Shown: piece after piece, positions 4,854 to 8,076 of the stretch
Layout of the letters: every line of letters starts with the position of its first letter
Numbering within the stretch: the stretch's first letter is position 1
DNA from: Collinsella aerofaciens
GTDB lineage: Bacteria; Actinomycetota; Coriobacteriia; Coriobacteriales; Coriobacteriaceae
Assembly: GCA_905213325.1 (NCBI GenBank)
Contig: CAJMHW010000053.1
Coordinates: forward strand, 1-8,076
Length of the DNA stretch: 8,076 nucleotides
Reading direction: 5' to 3'
Position numbers and translations under genes: made by a program
Notes under the pieces: generated by a model
Told to the model about the DNA's origin: nothing
Databases searched by the model: none
The model's input: only the letters and a program-made list of their open reading frames with translations

Positions 4854-6650
4854 GTGTCTGAACAGGAGTATTGCAACAGTGACGATACTTTTGGCGTACG
4901 GCTTGTCAACCATGTCGATGATGCGGTTTTGCCGGTCGGTGTGCATGATTTTGCCGATGCCATTGGTCGTTGCATGCTGGTTGACAAGACCATGTTTATT
5001 GCCGATGTGTTGGACTGCGACGCGTCCGTTGTGGTGTGCTGTCGACCCGAGGGTTTTGGCAAGAGCATGAACTTGTCGATGCTCAGGGCTTTTCTGGAGC
5101 GTCCGGCGGTCAGTCGCGCTGGTCAGCGTTTGTTTGCCGATGCTCAGATTTGGGATGCAGACGGCGGGCGCTATCGGGATGAGTACGCTTGCTATCCGGT
5201 GATATCGCTGGACTTTTCTGGCGCTGCGAGGCGTGGCGCCGCTATTGCCGACGTCGTGCGCGATGCTCTTTCGGGCGAGTGCGCTCGTCTGCTGGCGCTT
5301 TTGGAAGCTCCGGATTTAGCTCGAGACAAGGTGCGTCACATCGAACGCGTTGCGCGTGGCGCGGCGAGCGAGGATGAGGTCGCCTCGGTGCTTGGCGTGC
5401 TCATAGAGCTGCTGGAGATTGCCTGCGATGAGCAGGTTGTATTGCTCGTTGATGGGTACGATGCGGCGTGGTCTCGCCGTGCGAGCGCGAGGGACGCTTC
5501 CGACGCCGATCCGGCAGAACTACTTGACCGTGCGCTGTTTGACGCCATTGCCACTGCGCGCGATTCGTTGCGGCTGACGTGTCTGATGGGGGAGTGTTCC
5601 GGTCCCGCCGAAGCGGCGCTTTCTTCGCGCGGCTGCTCGTATTGTCTGACGACGCCGCTGTCGGCGTGGTGTGACCGTTGGTTCGGTTTTTCGGATGCCG
5701 AGGTCGAGGCTCTGTTGAATCATGCTGGGCGCGAGGAATACCTGGATGATGCGCGTGAATGGCTCGAGGGATATCGGTTTGGCAGGGCCTATTGCTCGAG
5801 TCCAGAGCGTGTGATCGGTTTTCTGGGCCGAGGCTGCACGGCGCCTGTGCGTGCCGATCTGTATGGATATGCCGATTGTCTGAGTAGGGTAGTTGCCGGG
5901 TGGAATCTCGACCGCCTTTCGGTCTTGTTTGATTTGCTCGAGGCCCATGGGTGCGCTGAGGTCCCGCTTTGTTTGGGCACTGCAGAGCCAGATGTCTCGC
6001 CTGACGATGGCATGTGGACAGCGCTGTATCTGTCCGGTTTTCTCACGACGGATATGACTGAGGAGCCGGAGCATGGCGATCGCCTCCGTGCTTTGCGATT
6101 GCCCAATAACGAGCTTCGCCAGACCTTGCGTCTAGTGATTATTGAGTGGTTTGAGTGCGCTGCAGAAGACATTCGAGACGTCGATGCGTTTCGCGACGGG
6201 CTGTGCCATGGGAACGAGGATACCGTGAGGCGGGCGCTAAGCCGCATCTTAGGAGATGCGGGAATCGGTGCGACCGACCCAGATGCGCCACTGCCATATC
6301 ATCTGCTCTTGCAGGGGCTCTGCTTTGGCTTGCCGGGCTATGCCAATCCTGCCTCGAGGCGAAAGTGTGGCGCGGGTCGCTGCGACATCCAGGTTTTTCC
6401 TACGGGCGCCGTGTTCGACATAGCCGATACGATCGGTATGCTCGATGAACGTCCGCTGATAACGATCAACATGATGTATGACCCCGGTGTGGATGCGCTG
6501 GGCCTGGAATTGCTGGCCGTGCAGGCGCTGCTCGACATAGAGCGCGACGGCATCGACGAAATCCGTGTGCCGCGCCCCGGCGTGGGTCGCATGCGCTGGG
6601 GGTTCGGTTTTGATGGGCGGCGAGTGTCCGTGGTGTGCCAGAGGTTATAG
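4854..6650 (+). CDS. AAA-ATPase-like / PDDEXK_9-type protein with degenerate active sites
   Basis: The 598-residue product matches the AAA-ATPase_like family (N-terminal P-loop domain, C-terminal PD-(D/E)XK-related domain), common in multiple copies in gut bacteria and of unknown function. VDKTMFIADVL (43-53) and RPEGFGKSMNLSML (64-77) correspond to the family's DKT-FI and RP-R-FGKT-N-SML blocks, so the P-loop Lys70 and Ser71 remain. YPVISLDFSG (114-123) is also typical. The Walker B block, usually LIDEYD, reads LLVDGYD (197-203), with Gly201 replacing the Glu. In the C-terminus YHLLLQGL (482-489) and GRCD (508-511) are recognisable. The usual E-x-K strand reads ITINMMY (536-542), lacking both Glu and Lys. 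It contains 24 cysteines, an unusually high number. The GTG start at 4854 is supported by GGGAG eight bases upstream. It appears monocistronic. The loss of catalytic residues is read from sequence; their role in this family is inferred. Confidence 0.82.
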   Translation: MSEQEYCNSDDTFGVRLVNHVDDAVLPVGVHDFADAIGRCMLVDKTMFIADVLDCDASVVVCCRPEGFGKSMNLSMLRAFLERPAVSRAGQRLFADAQIWDADGGRYRDEYACYPVISLDFSGAARRGAAIADVVRDALSGECARLLALLEAPDLARDKVRHIERVARGAASEDEVASVLGVLIELLEIACDEQVVLLVDGYDAAWSRRASARDASDADPAELLDRALFDAIATARDSLRLTCLMGECSGPAEAALSSRGCSYCLTTPLSAWCDRWFGFSDAEVEALLNHAGREEYLDDAREWLEGYRFGRAYCSSPERVIGFLGRGCTAPVRADLYGYADCLSRVVAGWNLDRLSVLFDLLEAHGCAEVPLCLGTAEPDVSPDDGMWTALYLSGFLTTDMTEEPEHGDRLRALRLPNNELRQTLRLVIIEWFECAAEDIRDVDAFRDGLCHGNEDTVRRALSRILGDAGIGATDPDAPLPYHLLLQGLCFGLPGYANPASRRKCGAGRCDIQVFPTGAVFDIADTIGMLDERPLITINMMYDPGVDALGLELLAVQALLDIERDGIDEIRVPRPGVGRMRWGFGFDGRRVSVVCQRL

Positions 6651-6667
6651 GGGATGGCGAAAGCCCT

Positions 6668-7690
6668 TTACTGCTCCGCGTCCTTCAGGGGCGGCATGGG
6701 CTTCCAGTTGGGATCCTTGACGATCTTGCGGGCGTCCTTCATGCCTCGGCGCAGCGCCGGAATACCGGTCTTAAAGCACTTGTCAACGGCAGCCAGGCGA
6801 ATGAACTCCTTGCAGAAGGTCGCGACGTTGCCCAGACGGAACAGCGCGGGGTGATAGTCGCCGTAAATCTGCATGTAGCGGGCCAGATAACCGCGGTTGC
6901 GCATGATGTAGTAGCGGTTGGTGTCGCTCGTAGAGTTGAGCTGGCGCTTGCCGGCGATATCCCAGTTAGAGACAGCGCGGGCACGCTTGAGCACCACGTC
7001 GGCAACAACGGCGGCGGGGAAGTGCTGGCTGGCCACGTAGCCGTAGCAGGCATCGTCGCCGTAGATGAAGAATCGCGCATCCGGCAGGCCGATCTTGTCG
7101 ACCACGCGGCGCGAGAACATGCCGCCCTCAAAGCATAGCTGGTTCATGGCGCGGTAGCCCTCGGGTCCCAAGTCCCACTTGGCGACAGGGTTGGGGATAC
7201 CAAGCGAAAGGATGAGCTGGTACTGCCAAAAGAAGGCGCCGCCGTCAAAGTCCAGGCGCGAACCCTGGATGACATCGTAGCGGTCGGTCCACTTGGCAAG
7301 ACGCTCGATGCCTTCGGGGATGACGAGCACGTCGTCGTCCATCACCCAGAACCACTGGGCGCCCAGGTCGTAGGCGCATTTGGTGCCGGCGGAGAAGCCA
7401 CCTGCACCGCCGCCGTTTTCGAGCTGTGGTGCGTAGATGACGCGGTCAGTGCCGCCCTTCGCGTCGGGCTGTTCGATGTCGGTGCCCCACAGGTTGGCCA
7501 GGCGCTCGTTGAATGCGGTGCACATGGCCTCGGTCTCACGCGAATTCTCGTTATCGACGATCACGATGCGCCAGGGCGCTGCCGTAAGCTCGGTCATGGA
7601 GTCGAACAAGTTGGCCAGGAGTTCCTGGCGCTTGTACGTAACGACGACAATGGCGAGCTTATCGATGGGAGCGGGAAGGGTTGAAGGCAT
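6668..7690 (-). CDS. GT2 glycosyltransferase, galactofuranosyl/rhamnosyltransferase-like
   Basis: This 340-residue cytoplasmic enzyme probably transfers a sugar from a nucleotide donor onto a growing cell-surface glycan. The GT-A fold is clear: LAIVVVTYKR (12-21), IVDNENS (44-50), the NGGGAGGFSAG block (92-102) typical of GlfT-like and rhamnosyl GT2 enzymes, WFWVMDDDV (113-121) with the metal-binding DDD at 118-120, and FFIYGDDACYGYVA (207-220), where Asp212/213 is the expected catalytic base region. No membrane helix is evident. I chose the ATG at 7690 because the protein then begins ten residues before the first beta strand. AAAGGA lies 12 bases upstream, a little far. The open frame extends 45 codons further without another ATG near a ribosome-binding site. 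It converges with the preceding gene, with only 17 bases between stops, and diverges from a second GT2 gene. The exact sugar cannot be told. Confidence 0.9.
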   Translation of the reverse strand: MPSTLPAPIDKLAIVVVTYKRQELLANLFDSMTELTAAPWRIVIVDNENSRETEAMCTAFNERLANLWGTDIEQPDAKGGTDRVIYAPQLENGGGAGGFSAGTKCAYDLGAQWFWVMDDDVLVIPEGIERLAKWTDRYDVIQGSRLDFDGGAFFWQYQLILSLGIPNPVAKWDLGPEGYRAMNQLCFEGGMFSRRVVDKIGLPDARFFIYGDDACYGYVASQHFPAAVVADVVLKRARAVSNWDIAGKRQLNSTSDTNRYYIMRNRGYLARYMQIYGDYHPALFRLGNVATFCKEFIRLAAVDKCFKTGIPALRRGMKDARKIVKDPNWKPMPPLKDAEQ

Positions 7691-7765
7691 GGGGCAATAT
7701 ATCCTTTCACGCGCGGCGGGTGAGTGCAGCGCGGAAGCTATCGAATACGTCCTTGGGACTGTCCT

Positions 7766-7771
7766 ATTGTA
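7766..7771 (-). promoter_or_regulatory. Candidate -10 box for the minus-strand glycosyltransferase
   Basis: The minus strand reads TACAAT here, five of six consensus positions. Transcription would start near 7760, giving a leader of about 70 bases. No convincing -35 lies at 16-18 bases; TTGCCG (7797-7792) is 20 bases away. Confidence 0.3.
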
Positions 7772-7852
7772 AAGGCTCGGCGCACCTTGGCGGCAAGCTT
7801 TGAATAAAACGCAGGAACCTGCCATGGGCCCGCCGCATGACGTGGGGCCGCT

Positions 7853-7882
7853 TTGCCCGCAAGAGGCTCCATAGATTATATA
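7853..7882 (+). promoter_or_regulatory. Candidate promoter for the right-edge glycosyltransferase
   Basis: TTGCCC (7853-7858) and TATATA (7877-7882) are 18 bases apart, giving a start near 7890 and a leader of about 57 bases. In the rest of the 256-bp divergent gap I see only a short dyad, GCAGG-AA-CCTGC (7811-7822). Confidence 0.35.
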
Positions 7883-7935
7883 AACGCCCGCTGGCGCGCT
7901 GACCCTTTGATACCATGAAACGACAGGTATTTCCT

Positions 7936-7941
7936 AAGGAG
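7936..7941 (+). promoter_or_regulatory. Ribosome-binding site fixing a TTG start
   Basis: AAGGAG lies five bases before TTG at 7947-7949. It favours this start over the ATG at 7915, which is in another frame and encodes nothing recognisable. Confidence 0.75.
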
Positions 7942-7946
7942 CACAT

Positions 7947-8076
7947 TTGTCTACTAACGCCTCTGGCAGCCCTGTTCTGTCGCTGCTTATTCCCATTTAC
8001 AATGTTCAGCGCTACCTGCGCGAGTGCCTCGATTCCGCCCTGGCGCAGACGCTCAAGGATATTGAGATCATCTGCA
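7947..8076 (+). CDS. GT2 glycosyltransferase, N-terminal fragment (runs off right edge)
   Basis: Forty-three codons are visible. After a short Ser/Asn/Gly leader the sequence reads VLSLLIPIYNVQRYL, then ECLDSALAQTL and DIEIIC. This is the classic first strand and helix of family 2 glycosyltransferases (usually SVIIPVYN...YL..CLDSLL.QT...IEII). The start is taken as TTG at 7947 because AAGGAG precedes it at ideal spacing and no ATG or GTG lies in frame before the conserved strand. Such enzymes act at the cytoplasmic face of the membrane in capsule, teichoic acid or wall-polysaccharide synthesis. Divergent arrangement with the other GT2 gene supports a surface-glycan locus. The metal-binding and catalytic motifs are beyond the window, so activity cannot be judged. 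Confidence 0.88.
   Translation, partial: MSTNASGSPVLSLLIPIYNVQRYLRECLDSALAQTLKDIEIIC

Noticed and set aside
5520..6074. Antisense open frame of 184 codons within the AAA-ATPase-like gene
   Set aside because: Opposite a well-supported coding sequence; its translation shows no domain and is Arg/Gln-rich as expected for a shadow.
6656..6665. GGC-GAAA-GCC hairpin between the convergent stops as a bidirectional terminator
   Set aside because: The stem is only three pairs and has no proper T-run on either strand; too weak to call.
7915..8076. Frame opened by the ATG at 7915 at the right edge
   Set aside because: It stays open to the edge, but its translation is Arg/Ser-rich without homology, while the +2 shifted frame reads a classic GT2 N-terminus with an AAGGAG site.
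1..8076. CRISPR array, tRNA/rRNA genes, insertion sequence or prophage attachment site
   Set aside because: No regularly spaced direct repeats, cloverleaf sequence, transposase or flanking terminal repeats were seen on reading both strands.

Overview
The window looks like chromosome from a moderately GC-rich actinobacterium, most plausibly a gut Coriobacteriia member of the Collinsella/Olsenella type. This is an inference from gene content and style: a SUF operon beside an Rrf2 regulator, a sortase-anchored wall protein with an MPKTG signal, an actinobacterial-type galactofuranosyl/rhamnosyl GT2 enzyme, and an AAA-ATPase-like/PDDEXK protein. No rRNA or other taxonomic marker is present.

Left part (1-2743). 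Iron-sulfur cluster assembly genes run leftward: sufC, then sufB, which leaves the window at its left edge. Divergent from them is an Rrf2-family regulator with three C-terminal cysteines. The 224-bp gap holds two closely related 29-bp imperfect palindromes (1786-1814 and 1830-1858), the probable operators through which the regulator senses Fe-S or redox state and controls itself and/or suf. Twelve bases after the regulator, in the same reading frame, lies a small HepT/HI0074-type HEPN protein with an intact RX4HXY motif. No partner nucleotidyltransferase is present in the window.

Middle part (2744-4853). A palindrome-containing promoter region precedes a 592-residue secreted, wall-anchored protein. 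It has a signal peptide, a putative lysozyme-like domain, a roughly 250-residue disordered linker, a run of ten threonines, and an MPKTG sorting signal. A strong hairpin terminator closes this unit.

Right part (4854-8076). A cysteine-rich AAA-ATPase-like/PDDEXK_9-type protein appears to have lost both its Walker B glutamate and the E-x-K of its nuclease domain. It converges with a 340-residue GT2 glycosyltransferase on the minus strand. A second GT2 glycosyltransferase starts divergently, with a TTG codon, and runs off the right edge. The two glycosyltransferases suggest the edge of a cell-surface polysaccharide locus.

Nothing here is a clearly new multi-gene system. The items most worth a second look are the paired suf/rrf2 operators, the orphan HEPN protein and the doubly degenerate ATPase-nuclease.
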